Positions 1-12,149 of a stretch of DNA of 64,000 bases are shown here, one piece after another. Position 1 is the stretch's first letter. Each line of letters starts with the position of its first letter. The stretch is from Ceratotherium simum simum (lineage: Eukaryota; Chordata; Mammalia; Perissodactyla; Rhinocerotidae): the NCBI RefSeq assembly GCF_000283155.1, contig NW_004454156.1:39594972-39658971 (forward strand), read 5' to 3'. Below the pieces are notes generated by a model. The model was not told the DNA's origin. It did no database searches and saw only the letters and a program-made list of their open reading frames with translations. The position numbers and the translations under genes were made by a program.

Positions 1-5
1 AATAA

Positions 6-314
6 GGGGCCGGCCCCATGGCTTAGTGGTTAAGTGCGCGCACTCGGCTACTGGCGTCCGGGGTTCAGATCACGGGCGCATACAGACGCACCGCTTCTCC
101 AGCCATGCTGAGGCGGCATCCCACACACAGCAACTAGAAGGATGTGCAGCTATGACATACAACTATCTACTGGGGCTTTGGGGAAAAAAAAAAAGGAGGA
201 GGATTGGCAATAGATGTTAGCTCAGAGCCAGTCTTCCTCAGCAAAAAGAGGAGGATTAGCATGGATGTTAGCACAGGGCTGATCTTCCTCCCCCCCAGAA
301 AAAAAGAAGAAGAA
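6..314 (+). mobile_element. ERE-type tRNA-derived SINE, long-tail form
   Basis: The element starts GGGGCCGGCCCCATGGC and carries a tRNA-like A box (TGGCTTAGTGG) and a B box (GGTTCAGATCA, decayed from GGTTCRANNCC), which are the RNA polymerase III promoter parts of this family. A middle section follows, ending in a GGGGCTTTGGGG plus A run, then two imperfect copies of a GATGTTAGC...CTTCCTC module. AATAAG at 1-6 and 315-320 may be a target-site duplication, but the window edge cuts the left side. Naming as an equine repetitive element is from memory of the consensus. Confidence 0.9.
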
Positions 315-364
315 AATAAGAATCATTAGAAATTCCTTAACTAAATGTCCAACCCAAGAGAATA

Positions 365-835
365 CAAAATGACAGCCTAATTGTGACATATTCATATAAT
401 GGAATACTGTGTATTTTACAGTGAAAATAAATGAACTACAACTACCCTCATCAATAAATATGAGCCTTAGAAACCAGTTTAATTGAAAAGAAGCAACCCA
501 CAGAAAAATACCTGTAATTTGATACCATTTCCATAAAGGTAAAAAACGTACAAAGTTAAAAAATACATTCATTAGAATATATAATATATAGTAAAACTAC
601 AATAAAAATCAAGAGAATGATAAACACAAAATTCAATACAATGTTCCCAAGAGAGGATGAAAGAACATGCAATGGGGGAAGAATACAGGAGGGGCTTCAA
701 AGATACTTGTGATGTTCTACTTCTCAGCTGGATAGTGGGCACTGGGGTGTTTATTTTATCATTCTTTATATTCTGTATGTATGTGTGTTTGTGTATATAC
801 ATACACACATAAATATATATATTCATATTATATTT
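365..835 (+). mobile_element. LINE-1 3' end, old L1M type
   Basis: The segment follows the typical 3' end of old mammalian LINE-1: a 'TATTCATATAATGGAATACTGTGTA' type start, then 'TTTGATACCATTTCCATAAAG', then 'GTGATGTTCTACTTCTCAGCTGG' and 'CACTGGGGTGTTTATTTTATC'. It ends in an AT-rich tract with TGTA/TATA repeats. It is non-coding and heavily diverged. The exact L1M subfamily was not determined. Confidence 0.7.
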
Positions 836-964
836 TCTAATAGAGAGATATTCTGTAGTCCTAATTATATATTCTTTTGTATTCCTATATTTCCTAACTT
901 ATAAAAAAGAAAATAATTTAAATTCCTAAAAAATATCCAAAAATAATGAATTTCTTCAATAACA

Positions 965-1180
965 TCAGAGCATGTCGTTACTAGAACCAGAGAGTCCATC
1001 TGGTCCAAGCTCTTCATTTTACAGCTGAGAAACTAAGGCTCAATAAGGTGAGTATCTGTCTAAGGTCACAAGCTAATTAGGATCACACCTGTGATTAGAA
1101 ACTTGAACTTCTGACTCCAAGACCAGATCTCTATCCATGGAAATACTGTCCCTACTAGTTTGTCAGTTCATAGAGATGTC
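965..1180 (-). mobile_element. MIR-like ancient SINE fragment
   Basis: On the plus strand it shows CTTCATTTTACAGCTGAGAAACTAAGGC and then CTAAGGTCACAAGCTA, the reverse complement of the MIR core (TAGCT...GACCTTGG...TCAGTTTCC...GTAAAATG). The left part (AGAGTCCATCTGGTCCAA) resembles a related variant in which this core is preceded by a GAGATCATCTAGTCCAA-like stretch. Confidence 0.6.
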
Positions 1181-4005
1181 AAAACTTTTGGGGGAGAAAA
1201 AAATTACTAAGATTTTGTTTGCAGTAATTGGTGAAAGAAAAGACACGTCTATGTCCACCTTGAGATGAAAATGTAACTGTTATTGGATATTTATAATACA
1301 TTCAGCCATTATCAATATTTTACCCCTTGTTGTATCACTTCTTCAAATTTATTTTCAGGAACAATGATTCTAAAAGGTACTTCCATAAAATAAGGTTCCA
1401 CAGTGACATGCTTGAGAAATAATGAACATTTGATGTATTGCTTGGGGATTCATTGCTTACTAAAGTCTTTGAGAAGTTCTACACTAAAGAAATTTTATTT
1501 AACCAAACAGTTCTCTAATGTGTTTGGTTATGGCCTCATTTATCACATAATACTTAATAGCATCCCAAGGAACCTTCTGGATTCACTTTAGAGACTCTAG
1601 TTTTCTTAATTGAGTAAATCAACAAGCACATAGCTAGATTAACACAGGACAGGAAATAATAGGGCTGGGTCCTTTTTTTCTGGCTAAAGCAGAATCCAAG
1701 CATCTACCCTAGATTGCCCACATGCCCGTGGCACAGATCCCAAGGTGGGCGCCTCTGAAAGAAGGAGGAGGACCTCATGGCCACAGTGCAAAGGAGTGAA
1801 GGAGTACTGAAATAGAAATAGAGAGTTAACTGAGACAGATGTTGTCTACCTTGCAATTTCTTCAAAGTAAATTTCTCTTTCTCTTGCTTCCAAAGCTCTC
1901 TTCTCTGGTCTCAAAGGAGAGAACACCATGAAACTCTCCCTGGGATAGAAGTTCAAATGTGCTGCATTGGAAGCTAAAAATTGAATAGCTGTCTCTATGT
2001 CAGATCAAAAATATGACAAAATGTCAATACAGGTTGGTTAAAATGATTACATCAAATGAGTATAAATCTCTGCTTTCTACATCATAAACTTGAGTTAAAA
2101 AAAAAGAATCTGATAATCTCCCAATAGAATTGTATTTTCCCCATTACTGGAAAATGCTAGTCAAACACATAGTCCTGAAGAGTGAGTGAGGCCTGCGAGG
2201 CAAACAATTACAGCATTTTAAACCACAAAAATCAATGTATCAAGTAAGAAGTACAGAGCAAGAAAACAGATTATGAAGAAATCCTGAAACCCGGGTTTTC
2301 CTGTCCTTGATGAATTCTTCCAGATATCATTAAGGATACTATACTGTGATTTCTCCAAATTTACTGACATACTTTATTGTACTAGACTAAGATAACATGC
2401 CTTCCTATACTGGATTACTTATGATGGATTCCAATGGTTTGCCTATGAGAGCATAAGTGAAATGTGCTGCTCAATTATTTGGTGGCTCTTCTAAGCAGTG
2501 ATGAATCTAGAAGCAAGTACTGTGAGCACAGAGGGCAAAATGAAAATACCCTAAAATTCATAAACTTTAAAGTATGAAATGTAACACCTGTTCAAAAGAT
2601 TATTTTAAAGAAGTGAGAAAAGTGAGGAGAAAACACAAACATGAATGCTTCTTACGTTATTTGAGAACTTACACGGAATTTATAAAGTAAAAAAGTCACA
2701 AAAGGAGTTAAGAAAAGACTACTGAAACCTCTAGTGAAGTCTAGAAAAGCATCTGCATTTTCAGTTCAGAAGTGTCTGAAGGCCAGGGCAGAATCCTTGG
2801 GGACCAGAGAAAGAAGCCCCTCTTACATGCAGAGCACATGAGAGACCCCAGAGAGTGGAGGAAGAGCGGTCATCATTCAGGCACATTTAAGGCGCTCAGA
2901 GTAGGAAGCCGGTCCTTGTAAGACTGGAGATTTAACAGATGTGAAAGAGTTTCGTTTGGAATCTCGGTATAACCCTCGAAGCTGGCTGTGATATGGCAGG
3001 GGTTCAAACCATCTGTGGATCCAGTAGAAGTTGCAAATACAGAGCAGATAGCAACAGGAAGCAAAAACTTAGGGGCACTTCTGGACCCTCTGTTTAAAGC
3101 TCTTAGCTTGGCATGAACAGACAATGAAGAAGTTACGTTCAAATTCCAATGTTCTAACTCTCTTTCAGGAAGTTCAAAAATCTGGAACTATGCACTGAGT
3201 GACTACACATGTAATTCCAGGGGTCTGTGGTGGCTCTGGTAGTCTGCAAGACTCCAGCTCCTGATTGGACCCTCCATGGATTCTGATATCATTAGGCTAA
3301 TATTGGAGTTGAATGGCTGTTGCAAGTTCTGCTAATAGCAGTTTCATTATTATAGCTGATCTTCATATGTTGAAATCTTTGTAAGCTTCTTTTCTTGGTT
3401 CTTTTATGATATTAGTATTTATCTGTGTATGCCCTAATTGTATGCCTAAGTTTCTATGAAAAGCTTCATTATGTAAGAATATTGCATTATCACTTTATTT
3501 TAAACCGAGTTCTGATTATTTTCTAGTATACTGTGATACATCTTTCAACAATTTTACTTTTGAAATGTTACCTCCTTTAGTTCTTTTTCTTTGTTAATAT
3601 AATAAAACATATTCTGAAAACCACATGGCAGCTACTCTGTGATCTGAAAACCTTGCTAATGGACACATACAAACATATATAACTTTTACCAAATAATTGG
3701 ATTTAATGAATATTAAGAACAGTTAGTGTGGTATTACATTTTTGGAGCAACTCATGTAAATGGATTGATCATTCAAACTACTGTTTACTTTTACCAAAAG
3801 TAGGTGGATACAAAGAGAACAGAAGGCAATAGTGAAAACAACATATTTGGCACAAACAAGAAAAATGCAAGAAGACATCAGACACAGTCTTTGTGCAAGC
3901 CCGGCAGCTTTAGCTTAGCTAAATATACTATATGAAAGTCATGCTTCTGTTTGAAAAGCAAACATGCAGAGACAGAACTGTGAGCAAAAACCTTAAGAAG
4001 TAGAG
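1181..4005. other. Unassigned non-coding DNA
   Basis: I recognise no repeat family, RNA gene or exon here. A minus-strand open frame of 89 codons at 2873-3142 has no recognisable domain and no splice or promoter context that would support it. Base composition is moderately AT-rich. Confidence 0.5.
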
Positions 4006-4009
4006 GTTC

Positions 4010-4145
4010 GGAGACAGACAACACAAAACCAGGTTCCAATTCTGGATCTACCGCCTCTGGACCTAGTAGCCTCGTGGTCTCCTCTGCAAATCTAGGACTA
4101 TAAAACCTATCCAGCAGGGCTCAGTAAAGATGAAATAGAGATGTT
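4010..4145 (+). mobile_element. MIR fragment
   Basis: AACCAGGTTCCAATTCTGGATCTACCGCC and the following CCTCTGCAAATCTAGG track the MIR sense core (GGGTTCGAATCC...TCTGCCAC...CTCATCTGTAAAATGGG), with clear decay. The 5' and 3' ends are missing. Confidence 0.5.
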
Positions 4146-4199
4146 TCCGATATAGTTGGTTCTCTAACACTGACCAGTATCTGCCCCAGGTCACATCCC

Positions 4200-4225
4200 A
4201 CTCACTCACACACACACATACACCA
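4200..4225. repeat. Short (CA)n microsatellite
   Basis: A CTCACTCACACACACACATACACCACA tract with about six CA units, interrupted by single changes. Confidence 0.8.
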
Positions 4226-4229
4226 CAGC

Positions 4230-5600
4230 TATTTCCCTTCATATTAGATCATTACTTACTTGCTTTAAAAAGCAGGGAAGAAGGAAAAAAAATTTTTGAA
4301 TTGTAGACAACCAAGATGAGAATCATCTGACATTATGCAAGGTCTAGACATGCTATAGCCTTTAATACTTAGCCTCCGTTTTAGGCAAATATCTGGCTTT
4401 GCATTTACTATACCAGCAGCTCTCGGGAAACAGCTGAGAAGAAAATAGTAAATACACCAATTTCAAGATTGCTGTAATAGGTCTCAGTTCTTTCTAAACT
4501 AGAATACAACAAAGGAAAGATGGAATCAGAGTTCCTTGTTAGTTGCATACTAAATTTCAGACCTCGTGAATAAGAGAGATTTAGGAAGAATACAGCACTC
4601 AACTTCTTCCCATCTATAATAGATAAAATAATAGATGAGCTCAGACTTTGGAGAAATCTATGGCAATAAAGCTCAATCATTCATTTTCAGTATTGTTCAT
4701 TAAGATGATCCCGTGAGTGGAGGCACTAGAATTTCAGGGGTTCATCTCATAAAAGCCACATATTGAATTGAAATAATAGTTTCATTCTGTTACTCCAGAT
4801 AAAACTGGCTGTACTGAGAAGAAAATGTAGAGTCTCTTATTCAGTTATGTAATTAACTGAATATTAATTATTGTTCTTATTGTTCCAAATCAATTTAACA
4901 TTCTTTTAATTAAAAGTTAACTCCTTAATGCTTATTAGATTTCTATATCTTAATGGAAGAGTTGAGGTAGTATCCTATTGCCTTTGACTTGCATATTACT
5001 AGTCTGCTTTGCATTCTCTAGGAACAGACAACTTAGAAGGAAGACTCTCCACTCTTTAGAGAGAAGCAGATACACAAAATAGTTTGCCTAAATTCTCCTC
5101 ATTTCTCTGTGGTCAATTTTTACACAACAATTTTTACTTTTTTTTTTAAGTTTTCACTAATACCTAGACCCCACTCACTGAAACTTGACAGGGACCCAAC
5201 GTGCATAAAGGGGCTCTCAGCCTTCTCTTCTCTCTCGGTGGAATTATATCTTTAGATGAAACCACTATCGCAGCAGACCTCCATTCTTCTCAGGCAGTAA
5301 ATCACTCCTATTACTGGAGGACATTGGATGCTTGGAGAGAAGTGTTAGAACTTTAAATGGCTATTGTTTAGTGTTCAACAGGTCTAATGAGCTTAATTAA
5401 TTAAGAAGATAAAAAAGAGCAAGATGGTATCACTCACATAAGAGTGTTAGATCAGCTGACAGTTAGCTATCTAATTAATGCAGGCAATCAGTCCCAGGTT
5501 GTATAGAAGATGGGATATGGATGGCATAAGATTGCACATAGCCCAAGGCTGTTTTTAGAAAAACAGTTGATTCCTTTGCTAAAGGTTTGTCATGGGTACA
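4230..5600. other. Unassigned AT-rich non-coding DNA
   Basis: No repeat or gene is recognised. A minus-strand open frame at 4408-4680 (90 codons) has no recognisable motif. A TTAATTAATTAA palindrome occurs near 5392-5403. Confidence 0.5.
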
Positions 5601-5614
5601 GTCTGAGAGTCTTT

Positions 5615-5735
5615 CCGTCATAGACTACCAGATTGGAAAGCACTTTAGAGCTCACCTCTTCGTTTTACAGAATTCAAGGCTTAGAAAGGTGACATGGTTT
5701 ACCTAAGCTCAGAAAGCATAAAAGTGTGGAAGCTG
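5615..5735 (-). mobile_element. MIR-like fragment
   Basis: GAAAGCACTTTAGAGCTCACCTCTTCGTTTTACAGAATTC followed by GGCTTAGAAAGGTGACATGG is a decayed reverse complement of the MIR core, of the same type as the fragment near 1 kb. Confidence 0.45.
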
Positions 5736-5739
5736 TGTG

Positions 5740-6785
5740 TAAAACAAAGATCAAAAAGATTACGAAGTGGGGTAAAAGTGGATCTGATGAGTTAGATACA
5801 AATGAAAGACCTCAAATAACTTCCTGTTGGAACAGTTATATTTTATGCCATCTGAGTGGAAATATGTACCCTGAAAAAACCACAGATTTCAGGGTCAGAG
5901 GGACCTAGACTTCTGTGGCTGAAAGCACCCTCCAGTTAGCCACATTTTTTAAAATTGAAAATGAGGTTTAATTTTGATGGGTAAGGGGATTCAAAGACCA
6001 GATGTACTCATTGTCTTCCAAGGACCATGAATGACCATTGATCACCCTTCCAAATTCTTAGGCATTATACCCAATATTCTTGTAAAAAAGAACTACTCTG
6101 ACCTTCACATGTAAGAAGTCTGGCATCTATAACACCATTATTCCCACAGAGCTGCACTTCCTCTCCTTCTACATAAGTTATAACAATCTGCTCCTCTCCC
6201 TCACTCTGCCCATATACAGAAGAGAATATATGGGTTTTATGATTAATATAATGAAAAATTACTAAATCTAAGAGAATTCACATGTTTCTTGCTACAGTCT
6301 GCTTCACTAACATCATTGGAAACCCAATCCTAACCTTTAATGAGCCTTTACGAGAGATTAATGTCTATGAAAACACGATCCCTCTGTAAGGGTATGTACG
6401 CTCTTAAAAAGAGAAAGATCATAAGAGAGGAATTATAAGATTCAAAGGAAAAAGAGACGTAGTCAAACTCTCAGTGGGTGTGGCATTAACTATAATTTAA
6501 CAAGGGAAGAAAAAGTAGAGAACCATCAAGTTTTTTCCACAAAGAAACCATTTTATAAAACATTAAATTCCATTTCCTTTAATAACATTTCTATGTGTAA
6601 ATGATTAAAAGCCAATCCCTGCATTTCCCATAACTATGCAACTGTAGGCACACCTGGCTGAGCCTTTTACAGTTTTTGCCCTAAGCCTCATCAAGTAGGG
6701 CAGTATTTTAACAGTATGGATGGGTGAAGAATTAATCTTGCTTCTTTAAGCACAGTATTCCTGATGAGATGAGCCTTTGGGTATC
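5740..6785. other. Unassigned non-coding DNA
   Basis: No repeat family, RNA gene or exon is recognised in this stretch. Confidence 0.5.
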
Positions 6786-6791
6786 CAAGCT

Positions 6792-6925
6792 ACAGTCACC
6801 AGTCACCAGGTTATATTCACCAGTCACCAAGTCACAATCACCTATAACCACGCCACAGTCAGTCACCAAGCCACAGCCAGCTGTTGCCAAGCCAGTCACT
6901 AGTCATCAAGTCAACTACCAGTCCA
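6792..6925. repeat. Degenerate GTCACC-rich tandem array
   Basis: GTCACC occurs exactly at 6795, 6802, 6823 and 6862, with one-base variants at 6831 (GTCACA), 6895 (GTCACT) and 6902 (GTCATC). Spacers are mostly CAGTCACCAAGCCA-like, suggesting a short minisatellite built from a 9-15 base unit that has since diverged. The first two copies are only 7 bases apart. Confidence 0.65.
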
Positions 6926-6954
6926 TCCATGTTTTCTCAGTTTGATTGACTTGA

Positions 6955-7062
6955 CCAGAGGCCAACAATTTTTTTCTGTAAAGGGCAGGACAATAAATAT
7001 TTTAGTTTTCTAACATCCACAACGTCTCTGCCAGATCATACTACTGAGGTCCCAACATGATT
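6955..7062 (+). mobile_element. hAT-Charlie (MER1-like) DNA transposon fragment
   Basis: GGCCAACAATTTTTTTCTGTAAAGGGC, then AATAAATATTTTAG, then TCTCTGCCAGATC match the left part of a non-autonomous hAT-Charlie family whose consensus begins with a GGCAAACTTTTTCTGTAAAGGGCC-like end. The same family appears more completely near 60.1-60.3 kb. Confidence 0.65.
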
Positions 7063-7064
7063 CA

Positions 7065-8233
7065 CAAATAATTCCCGTAAGTTCAGAGCAATGCTTTGAG
7101 CACTAGGAAAGGAGTTTGCCATCCTGATTTGCTGCAGTCTTCTTCTCATTAAGATACCAGGTTCCGAGGATAATGATGCCCCCAAAGGGCACAGCTAGTT
7201 CTCTCAGGCTAAAATAACATGCTGGCTTTGGAGTGCATGGGACCAAGATTGAGAAGTTCTGTGGATAAGAAGGAATATTATCCTCCAACCTGAAGATTAC
7301 TCAACTCCATATCCTCCTCATTCATCTGTATCAAGCCCCTGGAGCACACACGGTAACCTGGTAATCAGATCTGTCCTTCCCAAGAGCTTTATTTGACCCC
7401 ACAATTTTTTTTAACATGGTGTAGTTCAGAATATTTAGAAATCAGAGAATTTCTCATAAAAGCCCAGATATATAGCTTTTCTTGAAAAATAAGCCTAAGT
7501 AGCAAAAAAACAAAAGAAATAACAAAACAATCAAAAATTGACTGACCAAGCAGTGGCTGTCCCATTTCTATGGTGCATATCCTATCACGTTTGTTGATGC
7601 TCTGCCCAGGGCCTCCTTACTTCACTTATTATATTGCTTGCCTGATCTTGGAAAGCATTCTACCTTGAGGACTCAGCCAAAGAGAATATAAACACTAACA
7701 AAAGAGTATAACCAGCCTGAGAACATGTCACTCTTCCCTGGTATAAAAGCGGGTCACTGATTTAAGAGTATCCCTTCCCCCATCAGAAGAAACAGATCTA
7801 TCTTGCCAATCCTGACTCTTTCAGACCAGGAATAGACTGGAGAGCTCTGAACTCCCAAGAAACAAAGCTTCAGTTTTCAAAGTTTCTCACTGACTCTCAG
7901 GCTGGGCACGTCCTCCGCAGGAGCTCTCCCTACCCATATGCCTATGATGACCTCTAAGGTGAGGATCATAGCTAACCCCATGGATAAGGCCCTATGTCAG
8001 GTCTGCCCTCTTGGTTGGGGTGATCCCAACTTGCATCACAAGATGACAAACCAAGACATCCCAGTGTTCCACAAGGTTTTTTGCTTAAGTCAAAGGTGTT
8101 ACATGTTAGGAGCTTATCAAATTTGAATTGTGAGGCAGAGAGAAAATCCAAACCCCTTAAGACTGACAACATGGAAAAAGATATGTAGAGAAGTCAGAGT
8201 AGAATTCACAATAGAAGAGACAATAATGGGAAA
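7065..8233. other. Unassigned non-coding DNA
   Basis: No repeat or gene is recognised. The small overlapping open frames here (60-66 codons, both strands) have no recognisable motif. Confidence 0.5.
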
Positions 8234-8238
8234 CTGGG

Positions 8239-8589
8239 TGTCTTAGTCAACAGTTTGGACTGCTATAATAACAAATTACCATAGACTTGGTGGCTTAAAC
8301 AACAAACATTTATTTCTCACAGTTCTGGAGGCTGGGAAGTCCAAGATCAAGGTGCTTGTAGATCTAGTGTCTGGTGACAGTGTCTAGCTGTCTTCTGGTT
8401 GTATCTTCACATGGCAGAGAGTAGAGAGACAGCAAGCAAGCTCTTATTACAAGGGTACTAATCCCATTCGTGAGGGCTGTACCCTCATGACTTTACCTCC
8501 CAAAGGCCTCACCTCCTAATATCATCACATTGTGGGTTAGGATTTCAACATATGAATTTGGGGGGGACACCAACATTCAGTCCATAATA
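8239..8589 (-). mobile_element. Solo LTR, ERVL-MaLR MLT1 type
   Basis: The plus strand reads TGTCTTAGTC...CTGCTATAATAACAAATTACC...CTCACAGTTCTGGAGGCTGG...CACATTGTGGGTTAGG...TTCAGTCCATAATA, the reverse complement of an MLT1-type LTR from its 3' end to its 5' end. Flanks are CTGGG at 8234-8238 and GTGGG at 8590-8594, a 4-of-5 match for the 5-bp target duplication expected of this class. No internal retroviral sequence flanks it, so it is a solo LTR. Confidence 0.85.
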
Positions 8590-8599
8590 GTGGGTAATG

Positions 8600-9685
8600 G
8601 ATCTGGTCATTGTATCTGGTAATGCCAAATCCTCTGATCACAGATGCACATGAAGGACAAGGGGCCTCAGCAAATGAGATCATTGTCTCCAGCTGACCTA
8701 CAGCAGAAACACTGTTGTCCTAGGTCAAGGCCTGAGCACTGAAGACTCATGGCAGGCAATACCTAAGACAGATGCCCAGTCAGGCTTCATGGACAGCATG
8801 TTCTCCTGAGGCACAGGGCTAAACATTTCTATCCAGCTCCCTAAAAGCATCTTAAGATTCATGGTGAATAGGACAAAATGACATTTTCATTCCATTCGTC
8901 CATGTTATGAAGACTCAGAAAATTGTTTAAGACAATGGAAAAAAAGAATCTTCTGCTTCTGAATGATTTAATTCTCCTATATACTCCTCTGTTTACTGAT
9001 AACCTGGTTTCTGATTTTAAATTTGCTATTTTACATGTAAATTTTATTGAATTGTGTGATGGTTTTAATATATTTTAATAATGCCTTAAAAAAAAGCTAA
9101 TCTACGAAAGAAAGATCTCAAGGTCCATTTATCCACATTCCCAGAAATGAAATGGTCTTACCAAATAGTACTTAAGTACACCACCACCACCCTACCATCC
9201 CCAGCATCCCTCCAATTCAGAGCTTACGTTTCCATCTATATTTGTTAATTATAGGTATGAGGTACATGTTGCCGTGCAGTTTTGAGTGTAATTAATGCCA
9301 CCTTTTTATGAGAAAAATATGTAAAACATTTTATTTTAAAACAGAGACTTGTCCTACTTATGACAAAATGTGTATTTACCTTAATCAGTATGCCTGAATT
9401 CCTATTCCTCTCTCTCATCTTAGCAATAAAGAATAACGTAAAACCGCCTTTAAGTGGTTGTGGATTCTTTGCCTAATCTTCTCTTCCATTATTTCCCAGT
9501 CAGATTACCCTCGCCTTCCCTCTTCACACACATACTCTTATCTCACAATTTTTATTTTATTCAACAATAAATTTAGTTCATGGTAGATATCAGCATGATA
9601 ATAGAAACTAGATATATAAATAAAAATAAAACACCATATATTCCTCGAGAAACTCCTAATCTGGTAGAAGGGATGTTAAAGTTAA
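8600..9685. other. Unassigned AT-rich non-coding DNA
   Basis: No repeat or gene is recognised. There is a short CCACCACCACC run near 9181. Confidence 0.5.
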
Positions 9686-9906
9686 AACATTTTGTGCGTT
9701 CATTTATTGATTTTCTTAACAACTAATAACTGAGTGCCTCGTACGTATCTGCCATTGTGCTAGAGATGGGGTAAAAAGAGCAATCATCGTCCATGACATC
9801 ATAGTGCTAACAATCTAGTTGGATTGGGAGTGATAAACAGCAAATACATAGAAATACTGTGTAATCAAAATTGAGTAAAGTTTATGAAGGTAAATAGGAT
9901 GCTATT

Positions 9907-9924
9907 TAAAGACAATAAAGTGAG
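9907..9924. repeat. Left target-site duplication of the ERE
   Basis: TAAAGACAATAAAGTGAG (18 bp) is repeated exactly at 10235-10252 on the far side of the SINE. Confidence 0.95.
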
Positions 9925-10234
9925 GGGCCAGCCCCGTGGCTTAGCGGTTAAGTGCGCACGCTCTGCTACTGGCGGCCCGGGGTTCGGATCCCGGGCGCAC
10001 ACCTACGCACCGCTTCTCCGGCCATGCTGAGGCCACGTCCCACATACAGCAACTAGAAGGATGTGCAACTATGACATACAACTATCTACTGGGGCTTTGG
10101 GGAGAAAAAAAAAAAGGAGGAGGATTGGCAATAGATGTTAGCTCAGAGCCGGTCTTCCTCAGCAAAAAGAGGAGGATTAGCATGGATGTTAGCACAGGGC
10201 TGATCTTCCTCACAAAAAAATATAAATAAATAAA
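9925..10234 (+). mobile_element. ERE-type tRNA-derived SINE, long-tail form
   Basis: This is the best preserved copy in the window. The A box TGGCTTAGCGG lies at 9937-9947 and the B box GGTTCGGATCC at 9981-9991. The middle section, the GGGGCTTTGGGG motif, both GATGTTAGC modules and a tail ending in (TAAA)n are all present. It interrupts an antisense L2. The perfect 18-bp duplication implies a fairly recent insertion. Confidence 0.95.
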
Positions 10235-10252
10235 TAAAGACAATAAAGTGAG
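10235..10252. repeat. Right target-site duplication of the ERE
   Basis: TAAAGACAATAAAGTGAG is identical to 9907-9924. Confidence 0.95.
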
Positions 10253-11609
10253 AGACCCACTCAGAAATGGACATCAAAGGAGATCACGAAGGGACAGAAA
10301 AATCAAAAGAAAATCAGGAGAGGTAAGGCAGGATTGTTTCAAAGAAGAAGAGAGATCGATTCTGGCAAACAGTACTTTGCATAAGTGAGGAATATTTTTT
10401 CACACATTTGTCTGGGCTGGGGGTTGGGGAGCGTCATGGTAGACTTCTCAGAGAGTTGCTCTTGAGTGAGATTTCAATGCATATATAGGAGTATTCCAAG
10501 ATGCAAAGTGGAGAAAATGTGCTGGATTTCTAGCAAAGAGGATAGATATACAACAGCATGGAAGTATGAAAGAGTATGACACATTTAGGTAATGGAAGTT
10601 CTTTCCATAGAGCTGCGACGTAAGTTCTGTAGTGGAGAGAGGCAGTATCTGAAATAATGACAATAGATCATGAGAGGCCTTGCATGTCATGGTAAGAAGT
10701 TTGAACTTTATCTGGTAGACAATCAAACAAATTTCATTTTACATGGAAAAATGATATGACCAGATTTGTACTTTGAAAAACTCACTCTGATTATGAAGGA
10801 GTAATAGGAAACGTAAGAATTTGGGCAGAGAAAAACAGGAGGACATTGCATTCATAATCTAGTAACAATATATACAATGCTGCAAGTCTGAGTGTGGGAT
10901 CCACTGGAATAATTCATATATGAATTTATGAAGTTTGGAGCTATGGTGGTGGCAGATAAACCAGAAGGAAACAAAAGCACAATAGACACAATAATGGAAT
11001 ATTCCCGAGGAGTTGATGACAGATAATCCATAAAAATTAAAGGAGGGCAGAGTAAAAATGGCTGTAGGATTTATGATGATACACCATTTATTCAGATCAG
11101 ATACTCCTTTTATTTAAAATGAATATATCAAAAGGAGATATCAAGGAGATAGTTACATATTCAAAATTGAGGCTCAAGAAAGAGAAGAAGCGTGGAGATC
11201 CTATTTTTAGAACCAACCATTTAGCAAGTTCAGTTGGAAACTTGAAAGTGTATGAGAGAAAGCAGTGAATAAGCCTTCCTAGGTGATAACTATAGAGCCA
11301 GAAATACAGAAGATTAAATACCAATCTAAGGCTATAGCCTACATTTGCAGACAGGTAAGGCAAGACTACTAAGGGATACATTGAAACAACATCTAAGGGA
11401 GAACGAGATCCCCAACACTAACGTGCCACGGAAGCCAGTAGAGAACTTAGACAAGAAAAATGGATTTAGCAATTAAATCCAGATTAAATGGATTCAGTGG
11501 TAATCTGACTGAATACTTTAGAGAGAACAGTTACAGTAGATAAGTGGAAGTAGAATCCAGTTTGCAAGTGGTTGTAGGTGTTAGTAGCGGGGGAAAAGAA
11601 AACTCTTTT

Positions 11610-12145
11610 GCCTCTATATCCATTTCCTCTTCCATTCAACAAGGGAGGAGAACTTACTGCACTCATTGTTCTGATTCAGGACTGTGACCTACTGGTAGGT
11701 GGACTCATTCTACTTCAAAACTTCAATCTCTTCTACTCCATAAATTGAGGTTGTCCAACTGAGTCAGGGTACCCTCTTGGGATATGGCTATCTATTTTTC
11801 TTCTCCTCATAAACAGAAATCACATAAAATAAATTATTATCACTTCAGACTTTAAAAATAGCCATTACTAACACTGAGACTAATGGAGGAAAAGAAGGGT
11901 TCTGCTTTTCTTTGAGCCTAAATTATGTACTCTGGCACAATAAGAGACGTAAGAAATTGTGATTAAGAGTGACTGCCCAGGCTGCTGTTTTGCATCATCA
12001 CTTGTGCAGCATGTTAAGCCAATTCAGAAATGTTGAATATTGTAAGACAAGGAATATTGGGAATTCCTTGAATACTGAGCCAAATACAATCAAAATACCA
12101 CCAAAACTCCAACCAATGGAGTAATAAACCACTAGAGATTCTGGA
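11610..12145. other. Unassigned non-coding DNA
   Basis: No repeat or gene is recognised between the L2 and the L1-like segment. Confidence 0.45.
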
Positions 12146-12149
12146 AGTA

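Larger units (their letters stand above)
9690..11605 (-). mobile_element. L2 LINE remnant, split by an ERE
   Basis: The left end (ATTTATTGATTTTC...GCCATTGTGCTAGAGATGGGG) is the reverse complement of the L2 3' end. After the ERE insertion it continues through the C-terminal coding part: a minus-strand frame at 10448-10726 has an IKFKLLTMTCKASHDL stretch that I recognise as the end of the L2 reverse-transcriptase ORF. Further right, GGATTTAGCAATT...CAGTTTGCAAGTGG fits the middle of the same ORF read backwards. It has many stops and frameshifts, so it is inactive. Subfamily was not determined. Confidence 0.7.

Noticed and set aside
2873..3142. Minus-strand open frame of 89 codons with a reasonable composition
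   Set aside because: No recognisable motif and no gene context. A cross-species comparison would be needed before calling it.
5392..5403. TTAATTAATTAA palindrome as a regulatory site
   Set aside because: A short AT-rich palindrome is expected by chance in this base composition and nothing nearby supports a function.
6792..6925. CRISPR-like repeat-spacer array
   Set aside because: The repeats are only 6-9 bases, spacing is irregular, and the host is a mammal.
9937..9991. A box and B box as a genuine tRNA gene
   Set aside because: The sequence belongs to the ERE SINE head. The cloverleaf is not intact and the same head recurs at other EREs in the window.
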